A stretch of DNA of 64,000 bases from Manduca sexta (taxonomy: Eukaryota; Arthropoda; Insecta; Lepidoptera; Sphingidae). Shown here one piece after another: positions 51,346 to 63,839 of this stretch. The stretch covers positions 7,719,170-7,783,169 of the forward strand of contig NC_051134.1 in NCBI RefSeq assembly GCF_014839805.1. Reading direction: 5' to 3'. Positions within the stretch are counted from its first letter, which is position 1, and each line of letters opens with the position of its first letter. The translations under genes were made by a program, and so were the position numbers. The notes beneath the pieces are model-generated. The model was given only the letters and a program-made list of their open reading frames with translations. It was not told the DNA's origin and made no database searches.

Positions 51346-53953
51346 GAGACAATATGCAATTTATTTATTCTACACTATGACAATATGTAATTTATTTTGC
51401 TAAAGGCTGATTTTTCATTAGCCAGATAAAGGTGAAACCCGATCACATATAAAACTGGAACAATTTAACAACTTCACGTTTATATCATTTTCAATTTGTT
51501 CATACATACATATGTATGTATGTATGAATACATTGAATGGTATCACGCCTCTGTCCCATAGGGGTAGGCAGAGACTGTGGGTTGCCACTTTGCACGATTT
51601 TGGTATATTTTTCTCGCTTACTTTACCTTTATCAATCTTTTCGTGCATTTCCATCGGTTCAGGGTACTTGTGCTCTGGCGATTACTAAGAATGTCAAACG
51701 TCTGACATGCGAAGGTTCGGTGCGGTCGACCCCTACCGGCTCTTCCATCCACATTCGTCTTATTTGCCTTATATATCTTATATTTTATCCTACAAATAAC
51801 TATTAATTTTATTAAAATATTGTTGAAAAAAAAAATGTCGAATTGAGAACCTCCTTCTTTTTTTGAAGTCGGTTAAAAATTCGTCTATCGATCTGCATTT
51901 GCAGTTCAATTTCTTTGTGGCAGATGGTATGCTATAGAAGCATGTAGTGTTGGAAAAAGAAGAAGAAAGAAACATTTATTTACACAATACACTGGGAGGC
52001 ACACAAACATTTATGACAAGGTACAATATATAACAAAAAAGTAATACATGGAGGGTTCGGGCAGCTTGCATCCCATGATACTGCCGAAACGTAGACTTTA
52101 GAAAATGATGTGTCTTGGATTAGATAGCATCCTGTAAAGCAAAGCGACAAAAGTTAGGTACAAACACAATTAAAGAAGACAGAAAATATTAACAATCATA
52201 ATTTTATCGAAAACATAACTAGTATTGTTATTGATTTGGATCGTTTGATTTTTTTCAATATATTTAATTTAATTTTACTGTCTCGATGGCGTAGTTGTAT
52301 TAAGTACGAATACTAGTACTAGTGCTGAAATCTTGGGTTCGATCCCCTGGTCAGGTACAATGATATTGGGATTTTAACTCACTATCAGCCCTGAGTCTGG
52401 AATTTGTGCCCGATATAGCGATAGGCTTGCTCCCTATAAATTCATGGGACGAAATACACTCCACGGAAATTGGGTGTACCTGTTATACCACTGCCCACCT
52501 CATCGGGTAGAAGGTGTGTGTGTAATTTAGTTTTAAAGCTTGAGGTTTAACACTTTTAAACTATTGGTTCAAATCATATAAAAATCGTTTACACTAAGAA
52601 AGTTATTCTGTTTAAACTTCTGAACAAAGTCATCATGAAAATGCAACCTAAAAAGAATTACAATAAACTTATACGCTACAAGGGTTGAGAATTTTGGCGC
52701 AACAAATAGAATAACATCATCTCGAGTACCGACCTTTAAACATGTTTCTTTAAAACTCACTTTCTTAGATATTCCCAAAATACCAATATAATCAAAGCCA
52801 CCATTATGATTGTTGTGATTATGAAAATAATTAGCCAAGGGTCCTGGCTCCTGCAATAAGCAAGGTTTTTATTAACTCAGGAAATTCATTTCAGCGTTAA
52901 AAATGTTGGAGTCTATGTTGTTTATATCTACGAAACTTTTTTATTATAAAATAAACTTCAATCTTCAAGTAGTCTCGTCGTCGGTAAGCGACGATATCCC
53001 AAAAGTTTATTAATTGTTCGATTAATAAAATGTAATTTTTGCTACTTTTAATATACAAAATTTTACTTTTTAAACACTTACATGTTGTAATATTTAACTA
53101 TTGTTATAGGTTCAACACTCGAATTATCTGGTTTTGATATTCGCTCGACAACAACGTATATTTCCGAAATGCCTGTATTATCGAGTTCATTAGGGGGATC
53201 GATTGCTTTTATTGTTTGAGGTATAGCTGTTGATGTAGTAGTGGTGAGAACACATGCGGTTTTAAAGCATTTTGTATCACAATCTTCCGAGCAGTCGCAG
53301 TCTTGGTTGTCCGCTGTTAAATATTTGCGTTCAAATAGCTCTGGACACTCACATCTGCCAGGAGCGACGCAGAATCCCTGGCAGTTTCTGCATGACGGTA
53401 CACATCGCGGGTTATTATTGTTAATATTAGATATGTAACCATCCCAGCAAGTGCATCTGTTTAGAAAATGGCAGCTCCCATTACCACACGGGGGATAGCA
53501 AATTATAGGATCAAGATCTCTTTCGATACAGTCGCCGCTCTCATTTAGTATCCATCCATGGTCACAGCTACACTTATCAGGTGCAACACATCGTCCGCTA
53601 CGGCAAGGTTTGCTGCAATGAGGCACGCAAACATCATTTACTCTTTTATGGCCTGGATTACATTTATATACACACGTGTTGTGCGTGGGATGTTTCTCGT
53701 ATGGTTCATAGCACTCGCACTCGTTCTGTGTTGAACAGCGCCCGTTAATGCATGTTTTCTCACAGTGAGGCCGGATGCAGTTATCTCTAGAATAATAATT
53801 TTATGTTGATGTGTAATTACTACTCTAATTACTACCTAAAAGTGTGATTCAAAATGAAAAAAATCATTTTGAATTAGAAAATAACAAGTAAGCCATCAAA
53901 TCAAAAGCGGAATCTTGAAATCTTACTTGGAAGGAAATAACGGCTTAATAATA
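51336..53953. repeat. Segmental duplication, copy B (uninterrupted)
   Basis: Collinear with 1-2290 plus 4156-4476. It shows the undisturbed EGF exon and so dates the LINE insertion in copy A as later than the duplication. Confidence 0.95.
52281..52525 (+). repeat. tRNA-derived SINE (duplicated copy)
   Basis: Equivalent of 941-1185, with the same A and B boxes, in the 3' flank or tail intron of N2. Confidence 0.75.
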
Positions 53954-56900
53954 CATAAGTAAAAAGGAATTTAAATATAGGTTCTAAAACATAGCATAGT
54001 ACGAAATACATAGTAAGAAATGCAGAAAATAATTTGATAATCAATCCAATTAGACTATCACGGCACTGATGTCAGGCATCCATGCCGTAATAGCAAAATT
54101 GGAAGTAGGAAGGTCTACCAAGTATAATGTACTCAGTTTCAAAACCTAAGGGCACGCACCTCTGACATTTATGAAATTAAGTGTGTATTCTTGGGGGATT
54201 ATCACTTCCTCAGTAAAGGAAAACATGGTGAGGAAACCTATAACTAAGAAGTTCTCTATGAAAATTTTTAAGGGTACGAGAGGTCAGCCAATCCGAAGTA
54301 GACCAGCGTGGTGGACTAAGGTTTACACTCTCTTAGTTATAGAGGAGGCTAGTGTCCACAAATGGAAACATATATGTTACAGGGCCGATATTAATATTAC
54401 TATAGACATTAAAACTCTGGAAATTACATAAACCCTTAAACGTAGATCCCTACAGAGAGCATAGTTTAGGCGAAGATCGTCGTAAATATGAATAAAATTT
54501 CTGAAACCTCTCGCTACTTCTCGTGGCATAAATAAAACTTCTACAAAAATAGACATTTAGGAAACAACAGAACTTTGTGAATAGGCACATTATTATTAAA
54601 AGGAGGCATGATGCCTCAGTTACCTGGACGGGTTCGATGATTGGTCCTTCTTCACATATCCAGGGCAACATTCATTAACCGTTTGCGTAAATGGAACCTG
54701 GAAATACAGTATTCATGAAGATTTGAGTATAATGTAGTCGTTAGATTGTACCTTTAATTTTTAACCTTACAATGATTATTTTTATTTTATTGCTATTCGG
54801 AGACTGTGCCTAAAGAATGGTGCATCCAGTTAGGTGACCACCGCCAGCGAATAATACCGCGAATATAAGGAAAGGCACTAACTTGATAGTCATGGCAGTC
54901 AGTCAGGCAAGTATGGCGCTTTCCATCATGTTATGATGGAAAACGCCATACATCATGTTATGATGGAAAACGCCATACTTGCCCATAATCACTAGCAACG
55001 TCACCCAACACTGAAGCATTAGTCACAAAGTTCTGCGTGGCTTTGCCTAGCCCTAGTCATACTTCATTAGATATTAAATTCTATAATACCTTGAAATTGT
55101 ACTCAACATAACTAGTCTATCTTATAAATATACCGCTCATACATCCTATCCGGTATAGTACTTTAATCTAATAGCATGGCAGAAGCTAACGTGCAACCGA
55201 TCCCGAAAAAGGGAGATTTTAAACCCTAAAATTTACTACACAATCAGCATATCTTCAATGGTATATCAAGTAATGAAGCGGATCATAAATAAACAGTCGG
55301 TCCGCTATCTGAAGACTGTGATAAACGACCGTCAATATGACTTCCCGACAGAGCGGTCAGCAGATGATCTCCTAATGTCGGTAGTGTGAGGTGATTACTA
55401 ACTAAGCATAGCGGGGTTTTATTTATTTATTTAGGATAACAAAGCCGTAAATCTCAACGTCCGACGACATTCGCAGGATCGCCGGTGGACGCTGGATGAG
55501 GAGAGCGGAGGACCGAGCAACGTGGCGCGCTCTAGGGGAGGCCTATATGTAGACTGTTGTAGGCTGATGAGAATGAGAGAACGAGAATCTCGACGTTACT
55601 TAAGCATTTGTTAGGGTCTGGTTTTATGCCTTTCTGTACAAGTTGCATATTGATTCTCGTGAACTTGTGTAAATGGGTCTCCAGGTTTCTGCATGAGCGT
55701 AGACACGTCTCCTTGGCGACGGTTTCGTTTTACAACTCATGTTGGTTAATGTTGCGTCGTGTAGGGCTCTGTGCTTTCGCCCGCGCTGTTTACTCTGCAT
55801 ATTAATGTTATAGTATTCCTCGGTAATATTCATTGCTGTGCAGATAACAGCACAATGCTTCGGTCACATTGTACTACCACCTGGTACCTGGGGAGTCATT
55901 AATAGGCAGCGTGGGAACGTAGTCATTGAACTCAATCGAATTTGGTTTAAATTTCTGAACGGAGTACATCCAGTGTGCTCGAATTACATGCCAATAAATC
56001 TCAGGTGTATGTGTTCGTAAGTAAAAAATATCTTCTTTAATCTTCAAGGTACTCACTCCACTTCCAATGCGGAATGGTCTCAATACCCTGCATTTGGGAT
56101 ATATAGTACAATCTGAATCCAAGGAACCATATCACAGGCGTGATGATGATGGAAAAAAACTCAAAAAGGTCCGAAAACCTTTACTTTAATCGTACCATTA
56201 AGCTGTGAAACAGTTTACTAACATACGTGAACCGAGATTAAATAGCTGAAAAATATAATAACAGTAAAGAGATGTATAGATGTGAAGACACCGGACAAAA
56301 CAATCTAGATGTAAGAAACAGATAACACGATAACTCCACTACCTGGCCTCTCTTCCTCAGTAATATAGATATAATATGATATGTAATAAATATGTCATTT
56401 ATTGTCTCGGTTCTAAACAACATTAATGCAAATTAAACTAAAGGATATCTCGTTTTCATTACTTTTTTGTTGCAAAACACAAAGTAGAGTAATAAATTAA
56501 TAGTAATACCAATCCTGCATTATATGACGTATTATATACTATCCAAGTGCTGAGCACGAGCCTCCTTTATCGCTGACAGGGATAAAGGCAAAGTCCGAAA
56601 TACTGGCCTAGGGATAGCAGATTCACATATCTTAGATGTTCTTATGTAGTAATTCAACCCAGGAAACTACTTTATTTTTCAAAAGCTTCCCATGATTTAA
56701 AAAGTTTTCATGTCACATCCGATAAACTATAATATCTTTACTAATATTTACATCAAAATCTACCAATATTGATAAATCAACAGATATAAATACTTACGTT
56801 TTCTTGAAGTGGTTTTAAAACTGCGCCATAAACATTCTCCATATTTAAATAACTAGTTGTTATAGGCCTCTGCGATCTAGTAACAAAAATAACGACAACT

Positions 56901-57605
56901 AGCCCCTTTATTCACAGACGTTATTTATCTAAGGACGGAGTAAATCTGTGATAACAAGTCTGTTTCTCAGTGCTGACGGCATGAGAGCCTTCGCAGTGCG
57001 TAGCCATAGGGCCGTTGTGATTGGCTAATATTGTAATGTCCTTAGATAAAAAACCTATGAATAAGGGGGTAAGTAGGTATATAAATCAACATAGAGTAAC
57101 AATTATTGTATGGTTTCGAGTCACAAAGGCACCTTCCTACTTACAATGGAGCGTCATCGCTCGAAAACTCATATACACATTACAGAATCAGGAAACTTTT
57201 AAAAATATGATACAAATCTATTATAAAAGTATTTTTTTTACACAAATGAATAACGAAATGATCGTGCTCTTTTTTACTTCCCTTATGTTTGGGACATGGT
57301 CAAAACCATTGGATTGGCTCACCCGTGACGAATTTACTGCGTTATCGGATCTATGTCATGGATAAAATGTCACATTAAAGGTTTCTACGAAAAAAAATAA
57401 CCCGTCACTCGAGTGGAAAAAGAATCCTCTTTGCGCCCCGAAAGATAAATTGGCAAATTTCCATTACAAGACAATCATATAATTAATTATGGCATACTTA
57501 CTTTACAAGCGTCGTGCAAACTTGGCTCCTTACCCCGGTAAGCAGCACGAGAACCAACACACAGCTGATAACGGCGTGACCAGACATGATACACAGCACG
57601 TTCAT
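52761..57605 (-). CDS. N2: Nimrod/Draper-like EGF receptor (five exons found; tail incomplete)
   Basis: Exons: 57605-57502, 56852-56798, 54697-54624, 53786-53082 and 52850-52761, all GT/AG and in phase over 1028 bp. Exon 1 gives a signal peptide (AVISCVLVLVLLTGVRSQVC). Exons 1-3 make a short EMI-like segment ending NECCPGY, the NIM-type CCxGY motif. Exon 4 (234 codons) holds four EGF-like repeats (for example CEKTCINGRCSTQNECECY, CRSGRCVAPDKCSC, CGNGSCHFLNRCTCW) and a Thr/Ser stalk with TTTTSTAIP. Exon 5 is the membrane helix, followed by WEYLRK and a GTGAGT donor. The remaining tail exon was not found. Family members bind microbes or dying cells on hemocytes; that role is inferred. The start is 732 bp from that of P2 on the other strand. 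Confidence 0.82.
54070..54375 (-). repeat. RTE/SINE-like repeat in an N2 intron
   Basis: Minus-strand copy of the family at 58870-59195: shares the 'CCACCACGCTGG' complement (CCAGCGTGGTGGACTAAGG) and the ATCACTTCCTCAGTAAAGGA / AACATGGTGAGGAAACC segment. Confidence 0.65.
54907..54982. repeat. Nested inverted repeat 'ATCATGTTATGATGGAAAACGCCATAC'
   Basis: GCAAGTATGGCG at 54907 pairs with CGCCATACTTGC near 54982; in between, CATCATGTTATGATGGAAAA occurs twice in direct order. Looks like a slipped or partly duplicated hairpin. Confidence 0.7.
55165..55575 (+). pseudogene. Fragments of a non-LTR reverse transcriptase (RTE-like)
   Basis: Frame pieces read VQPIPKKGDF, then SISSMVYQVMKRIINKQSVR and VINDRQYDFPTERSADDLLM, the finger region of LINE reverse transcriptases. 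After a deletion of the catalytic palm, 55470-55545 reads RWMRRAEDRATWRALGEAYM, the usual RTE C-terminus. In an intron of N2. Confidence 0.7.
56515..56640 (+). repeat. Degenerate RTE/SINE segment
   Basis: CCAAGTGCTGAGCACGAGCC and CAGGGATAAAGGCAAAGTCC correspond to the family at 58870, much diverged. The neighbouring bases 55600-56790 show nothing else recognised. Confidence 0.55.
56903..57069. mobile_element. MITE, CCCTTATTC-terminated, copy 2
   Basis: Same ends and core as 44552-44803, including TCAGTGCTGACGGCATG and CGCAGTGCGTAGCCATAGGG, with about 85 bp deleted before the right end. Confidence 0.75.
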
Positions 57606-58337
57606 AACATAATGCTCGTTTAATATAACTGTGTGTCCAGTGGTTTATAATTCACAAAGCGCGTTTTCCTCATGAGTACTTACTGTATTGATTGATGACA
57701 CACAATTAAAATCTATCAAGCATACACTTCTATGTCGTTTTCTTCAGGACTGAAGGTACTGTCTACTTTGGTAAGCCGTGGTGGCGCTGACGTGCCGCTT
57801 CCACTCAATTCTGTTTTGTGCCTGCCGCAGAGCATTCGTGAGTGTAAAAGCATACCTACGGTTTTTATTCCTGTGGAGGTAGACAGAGGCGCAACTAGTA
57901 CAGTCACATTTCGGCGTATATGTGCTGTTCCATAATGTGATAAAAAGTGAGTCTTTTATTATTCAATTGTCCCTACTTATCTTTTTAATATCGTCTGTCA
58001 AGAGTTCTTATAATCTATCTCTTGCTCTGTTGCCAGCAGCGCGCAGCCAGGAAGTTACCTTCCGCATCCATCTTCTATCTGTTCTCCTATTCACGAGTCC
58101 AATCCATTTCTAATTAACATGTATTGTATAATAATATTAATATTGAACCACATCCTTATTTATTATAAGCAAAATTCTAAATCCTCCAATCAAGAGACCC
58201 GATGTATTTTCCCAAGTCAATATTACAATATAAATTAATATGATGTCTCGAGATTTATTGTCGCTCTATTTATTACAAGGAAAAACAAATCTATACAAAT
58301 ATATTGTCTTTCAGTTATGGTACGTGTACGGTAAAAC
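57606..58337. promoter_or_regulatory. Bidirectional promoter region between N2 and P2
   Basis: The 732 bp between two divergent start codons must hold both promoters. On the N2 side ATTATAAAC lies about 40 bp before the ATG, a weak TATA candidate. On the P2 side TTCAGTT at 58313 is an initiator-like motif. At 57716-57935 both strands stay open for over 60 codons, and the minus strand reads TNALRQAQNRIEWKRHVSAT; this may be a coding relic rather than regulatory DNA. Confidence 0.5.
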
Positions 58338-61300
58338 ATGTCGGTTAAATATTTAGTTTTGTGTGTATTCTCAATAGTGATTATTGTAGTAAATAGCCAA
58401 GTGTGTACAAGGACTGTTACGTATGTATATTAATTACCTATAAATAAGTTAATATTCGGATAAATTAAATTCAGTTTGGACAAAAAGTTCTAAGATTTTA
58501 TACAGCAGATATTGGGAATTGTCATACAAATAATTTGCGCTCATGCGATGATTATTCAATAACATCAACGTAAAATACTTCCTATTGTGTCCATAACGTG
58601 ATTAGCACGTTTTTAATGCGCATTTTAGCATATTTTCTTTAAATATGATATTTTAGTATTAATATCTAAGGACGCTGTGAAATCTTGTCACACTGAAATT
58701 TCAAATAAGATGAGTTATTATCAATTGCCAATAACTTTTGCAGCGCAATGTCCGGTCTACAACTAAGTACTGATTAATCTTTAAGTTCAGATTATCTCCT
58801 TTGTTACACTTACTATTATTAAATATTAATACTGTACTAGTTATATTTTCTGTTCAAGATTCGAGCTGTACGTAATAATAATAATATCAGCCCTGTATTA
58901 TATACTCGCCCACTGCTGAGCACGGGCCTCCTCTACTACTAAAAGGGATTAGGCCGTAGTCCACCACGCTGGCCTAGTGCGAAATTCCTATAGAGAACTT
59001 CTCAGATGTGCAGGTTTCCTCACGATGTTTTTCTTTACCGTTAAAGCGAACGATAAATTCACAAAGAATACACACATGATTTTTAGAAAAGTCATAGGTG
59101 TGTTGCCCTTGGGATATGAACCTGCGGACATTCGTCTCGGCAGTCCGTTCCACACCCAACTAGGCTATCGCCGCTCTCAATGTAATATCTTTACGTACCA
59201 ATGTAATATCTTTTGTACTTGGAAAATTGGATAACCAATTATGTTCTGGTTTGTGGTCATTGTGGCCAGGGTAGTTTCATCATGTCGTGGGGCAGTGCCA
59301 CGCAATATAATGTAATTTTAAGTTTGGATGCTGTTACTATTTACGTAAAGTCGAACCATCCTCCTAAAAATATCTATCGTGATTAGAATTATTGTATACA
59401 ATGTCGTTAGCACGACATCTGACATTGTTGGCATTATAAAAAAATTAACAGCGATAAATCAGGAGCTCTTTACCAACTTTAAGAAGTTGGTTTCTCGATG
59501 TCGTATTTAACATTGAGTTTATGGCGAGCGTTGTATGTCTGAAGTGGTGATTGTTATTATATAATAACAACCACCTCCATCTGCATATATATGGCATATG
59601 CCACGCCCCATTAAGTGTCGCTTGAAACCCCTACTTTCTCCTACGCCGAAGTCTGAACTCTTGTCTCCAAGAAGACATTAGAGAAGGCTTCAACAATACA
59701 GTAAAGTTTTGTTTCTAACTAACAATAAGAATAGGCAAGAGATTGTTAATTATGGTTTAGTTTGGAATAACTGTATTAGAATATAAAATGTACTATACAT
59801 TTTAATTAGTCACATATTTCATCATACCACAATTGTTTGTGGTCGAACTGACTATTATTAGTAGTTAATACAAACAAAACAAACACATACCACGCATTTA
59901 TCCTCGAAGGGTTATACAGAGGGGCAACCAGGGCATCCACTTTTCAACAAGTGTTTTCCGTCCCATGATGTGATAGGGGGCGAGCCTATCGCCATATCGG
60001 GCACAAATTCCAGACTCCGGGCTGATAATGTCCAATAAAGTTAAACGTCCGTTGTATTCACTATATTTGAATTTCTTACAGAATATATAGCGAGACGTTT
60101 AGAAGATCAGGAAATGTTATAAAAGACAGAGCTGCAAATGTGAGTATATTTTACTTTTCCTTAACACGTGGCGAAACAACATTAATTTCCACGCATATTG
60201 CAATTATTTCGCTTAGTTTTTTACAACCGCACATTTACTTGGAGTAAGTTCTCTCCAAGAGCCTAATTCATTTGCCGATTAGTATGAGAACTAGAAATCG
60301 AACCCAGAACGTCTCGGTCTTTAGGGTAGACGGGGTGAAAGACCGAGAAGACGACTGGAGATTAACGTGAGATTATTTAAATGAAATGATATATACAGAA
60401 AGATAAATACTTATATAATATATTAAATGTATAATGATTGTCTTCTTAGTCGATTTTGGCCGCGGCGACTGTAAAGGATTGGACAGGCATATTTAACTCA
60501 GACTTAGACTTACCCTATACTGATAATAAGGGTACCCAAATTTGTGCTTCTGCCCTTTGATGGACTTTTACGAGACTTATATAGCCAATTTTAAACAGGG
60601 TTTTATGCCAATATTTGACATTGTGTTACTAAATGAAACCACATACTTATCTACTTGGGAATCACACGTTTCAATAATTTACTTGAGCGGTGGATGTAAA
60701 ATAAAAAAGTGTAACTTTTGAACAATATTAATATAAAGTAATTTATTTTATGTGCCCTAATGCCACTACTACTATTGTAAGAGAAACCGTCGCTGCGGCA
60801 ACATAATACTTTGATTCAGAAATACACCAACACACATGCCATATTCGCATTAAACTACAAAATTACCAAAAAAATCTGCAAACTAAAACCATGATTTTTG
60901 GTGAAAATATTCGTTATTAATGGATTTTTGGCATCATATCAACGAAGGTGAAGATGATTATGTGGTCTCATTAAGTAAGACAATGTCAAAATTAACCTGT
61001 ATATAAAAGTACGAGGTTGACTGAGTCCGCCCAGTGATGAGGACACCTGCAAAGTCTTCGAAACGTCGGGAGAAAACCATAATATCAAAAACCGCGGTAA
61101 AATCCGCAAAATAGCTTTATTTCAAAGTTTAAGATTCGTGGAAATATAAATAAATATTGGTAAGTCTTTAGGATACAATAAAAAAAAATCTGCGATGTTG
61201 TCGTGGTAATGCAAGTGTTGGAATTAGATAACATCTTCTCAAATACACAACTGGTTTATATTAAAACTTGTCTAATTTTCAGCCCATGGTCTACAATGTT

Positions 61301-63839
61301 ATTAAATATTGCTGTCCTGGTTACTACAATGTGAATGCCCAAGAAGAAGCTTCCAGGTAATTGATTAAATTTATATTTTAGTACAGTTTGGCTGCTCCTT
61401 GATAATCCATTCTTAAAATAAAATATCCATTGTACATTCAGTTACAAAAGTCGGTGAACAAATTCAAAATTCCAAATGTGTGTATGTATCAACAATCTTA
61501 TTTCTTCACTAAAATAAACTTTAGAGTTAACGTTATTTTATTAACTAATTTTATAAAAAGGAGGAGGTTCTCAATTGGACTATATTTATTTTTATTTTGT
61601 TTGTTTGTTACCTCAGAACTTTTGACTAAGTGAATCGATTTTGATGATTTATTTATTGGAAGTTGGTGCTTCCCGTGTGGATTCATATAAATTTAATTAT
61701 TTTTGGACAATTGACTTCGGAGATACATCAGCTTCTGATAACCTCAAGGACATTTATGAAGGTGACAAGTTGACAAGAGATAATGGGTAGTCACAGACCG
61801 GTACACGCAATAATGGGTGATTACGTACCATTCAAAACCAATATGATTTTTTTTCAGTACTAATTGTTTGAAGTTATGCAAGATGAATTGTAAATCGGAA
61901 TCATGCGTTAATAAGCAATGCGTCTGTCCTGAAGGATTCATAAAAGACACAACAGAAACTGTCTGCATTCCGAATTGTGGCCCAGGGCATAAACGCGTTA
62001 ACGGAAGCTGTCAGCCGGAAAGCAAAATTTCATCAGAAAATAATGGGGCGAATAATAAAGTTGATGATACTGAGCCATATACTAGCAACTCTGACAAGTG
62101 AGTACATATAAAGATTTACAGAACATAAGCTTACGATTGATCTCTTGTAGGCTGAAATAATAATTGTGATGATAGTTCCTACCGAGAGGGGTTCTCTCTT
62201 CTTCGTGGAGAGTAGATCCAGCGTTGGTTCCAGAGTTCGATTTACATGTCATAAAAGAGTATGAGTTTTTTGATTCGAAAGAAATTTAACCTCAAACGAA
62301 ATTGAAATTTCAATTGTTCGGAATTGAAATTAAAGAATTAAATTCGGAATTTAAAGGAACACTTTTTCGCCATAATATAGGGCACATGAGGAAGCCCTCA
62401 TCCCCCATACTGCTATACTAAGCTCAAAAGCGGTGTTAAAAAAAATCAATATCTTAATTTTTATGTCGTCAGATAGCTTAAAGAAATACCCATCCAATGA
62501 ACTTACCTAAATTACGGTATCTTGTTTAGAACTTGTTAAAAAAAACCTTAAAATAATTTCTCTATTTCAGTTTTACATACAAAACTATATTTACAAAACT
62601 CCCATTGTCACTAAATATGGTTTCCCTGATATAGCGTTTTTGCGCTTAGCACACGCTTAGTAAGAATAAAATATAACTTGCATCAATTTATTTATCGAAA
62701 TAGCCGCGACATAAAGAAATCATATTTTTATGCGTAGACTAATTCATATTGTTCGGTTTCAGCTCTAACAAAACCCTTTTCTTCGTGTCTGCTGTTACTA
62801 ACGTAATATTATTACTTATTGTTTTAGTAATAGTATTAACAAAGTGTAAAACCGTCGTCCGCGATAACAAAAGTAAGTAATAGCTTATAAAATATTACGT
62901 ATGACTACATAGACTACCAGTCTTGTTACTTACATTTGACTAGATTTTCTTCACTGCTTTTTTAGTATGAAATGTTTCTTGAAATAAAATTCGAACTGTC
63001 CACTTTTCCATGAGAAAATGTAGCTTTTATTATATTTTCTGATACAGATAATGTGACGGAGCCCCGCGATACGTACGTGGACATGAACGGTGCAAGTCGG
63101 AATCCTGTTCTTTTTACGAAGAATGAATCCGTCCCCAAGAGTAAGTGTTGATAGTTGCAGTGATTTAGCGGTTATTTAGGCTTTTCCGCGAGCTAAACTG
63201 CAATAAATAACTTGTCTATTTCACAATACTCCGCTAGTGTTGAAGTATTTTCTCTTGGAATGAGTGGATTACAATATGGTAAGCGATACGTCAACCCAGA
63301 ATCAGTAGAAACACCATGCAACACCTTAAATTACAAAGTATTGTTTGGTATTCCATTGCGCTCCTCCTCCTGAGACATGGACGTTAATTATTATTAAGTC
63401 CAGTAGTTACATTGGCTACAATATTCTTTAAACCGGAACGCAATAATGGTTATATAATTCTGCTTGGCGAAATAGACATTGCGGTGGTACCTACCCAGGC
63501 GGACTATCACATGTGAGAGACGTCCCACCAATAATGTATGAAGAAATATCTCAGTTATATAGTTAAGCTTACTTAGTTAGTTTTCAGTCTAAACATTCTT
63601 ATATTAATAGAAATCAATAAAAATATAAACAAGAAGCGACGTAATAAATATAAGTAATTACACTCGCGGCTATGTCAGCTTAAAGAAATATTTGTTTTTC
63701 TTTTTATTAAACTGCATTCTTACAAACTTATATTTATTCATAGATGCCATGCCGGGATGCAGCGAGGATAATGTTCTAAGGGGCGGTGTTCACCGACATA
63801 ATGTCACCGAACCCCCACAATATGAATCTATCCAATATG
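58338..63839 (+). CDS. P2: Nimrod/Draper-like receptor (seven exons; end beyond the window)
   Basis: Exons: 58338-58420, 60082-60139, 61283-61356, 61858-62097, 62763-62872, 63048-63140 and 63744-63839, all phase-consistent with GT/AG sites. Exon 1 is a signal peptide (YLVLCVFSIVIIVVNSQVCT); exons 2-3 a shortened EMI-like segment ending KYCCPGYY. Exon 4 holds about one and a half EGF-like units (CKMNCKSESCVNKQCVC, CGPGHKRVNGSC) and a Ser/Asn stalk; exon 5 the membrane helix (TNVILLLIVLVIVLT). Exons 6-7 form a tail with TYVDM (a YxxM motif) and YESIQY. SQVCT, CCPGY and PGHKRVN are shared with N2, so the divergent genes are paralogues with the same exon phases. The final exon, known from P1, is off the right edge. 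Function as a phagocytic receptor is inferred from the family. Confidence 0.82.
58870..59195 (+). repeat. RTE/SINE-like repeat in P2 intron 1
   Basis: AATAATAATAATATCAGCCC, CCCACTGCTGAGCACGGGCC, then TAGTCCACCACGCTGGCCTA and GGTTTCCTCACGATGTTTTT. This is the fullest copy of the family in the window. The rest of the intron, 59200-59880, shows nothing recognised. Confidence 0.75.
59885..60045 (-). repeat. SINE body, minus strand
   Basis: GCCTATCGCCATATCGGGCA and CAAATTCCAGACTCCGGGCT are the complement of the SINE body at 1030-1100. The tRNA-like head is missing. Confidence 0.65.
60350..61010. other. P2 intron 2, nothing recognised
   Basis: A possible degenerate tRNA-like stretch (AAATCGAACCCAGAACGTCT) lies just before, at 60295. 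Otherwise no gene or repeat family. Confidence 0.4.
61015..61085 (+). repeat. Penelope-like terminal fragment, ribozyme-like
   Basis: CCAGTGATGAGGACACCTGC followed by AAAGTCTTCGAAACGTCGGG resembles a hammerhead: GTGATGA in place of CTGATGA, a stem and GAAAC. It matches the minus strand of 4508-4575. An isolated terminus without reverse transcriptase. Confidence 0.45.
61551..61690 (+). repeat. Dispersed 'AAAAAGGAGGAGGTTCTCAATT' repeat
   Basis: Begins TAAAAAGGAGGAGGTTCTCA, continues GTTTGTTACCTCAGAACTTT and ends GGTGCTTCCCGTGTGGATTC. Same family as 35690-35835. Confidence 0.7.
63262..63537 (+). repeat. Dispersed 'GACGAGCTTGCCGTTCGCC' family, diverged copy
   Basis: In a P2 intron: GGTAAGCGATACG, CAGTAGAAACACCATGCAAC, GGTACCTACCCAGGCGGACT. 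The first part is lost. Confidence 0.75.

Noticed and set aside
57716..57935. Real coding exon in the N2/P2 promoter, open on both strands for over 60 codons
   Set aside because: Neither strand gives a recognised domain or phase-compatible splice sites to N2 or P2; kept only as a note on the promoter.
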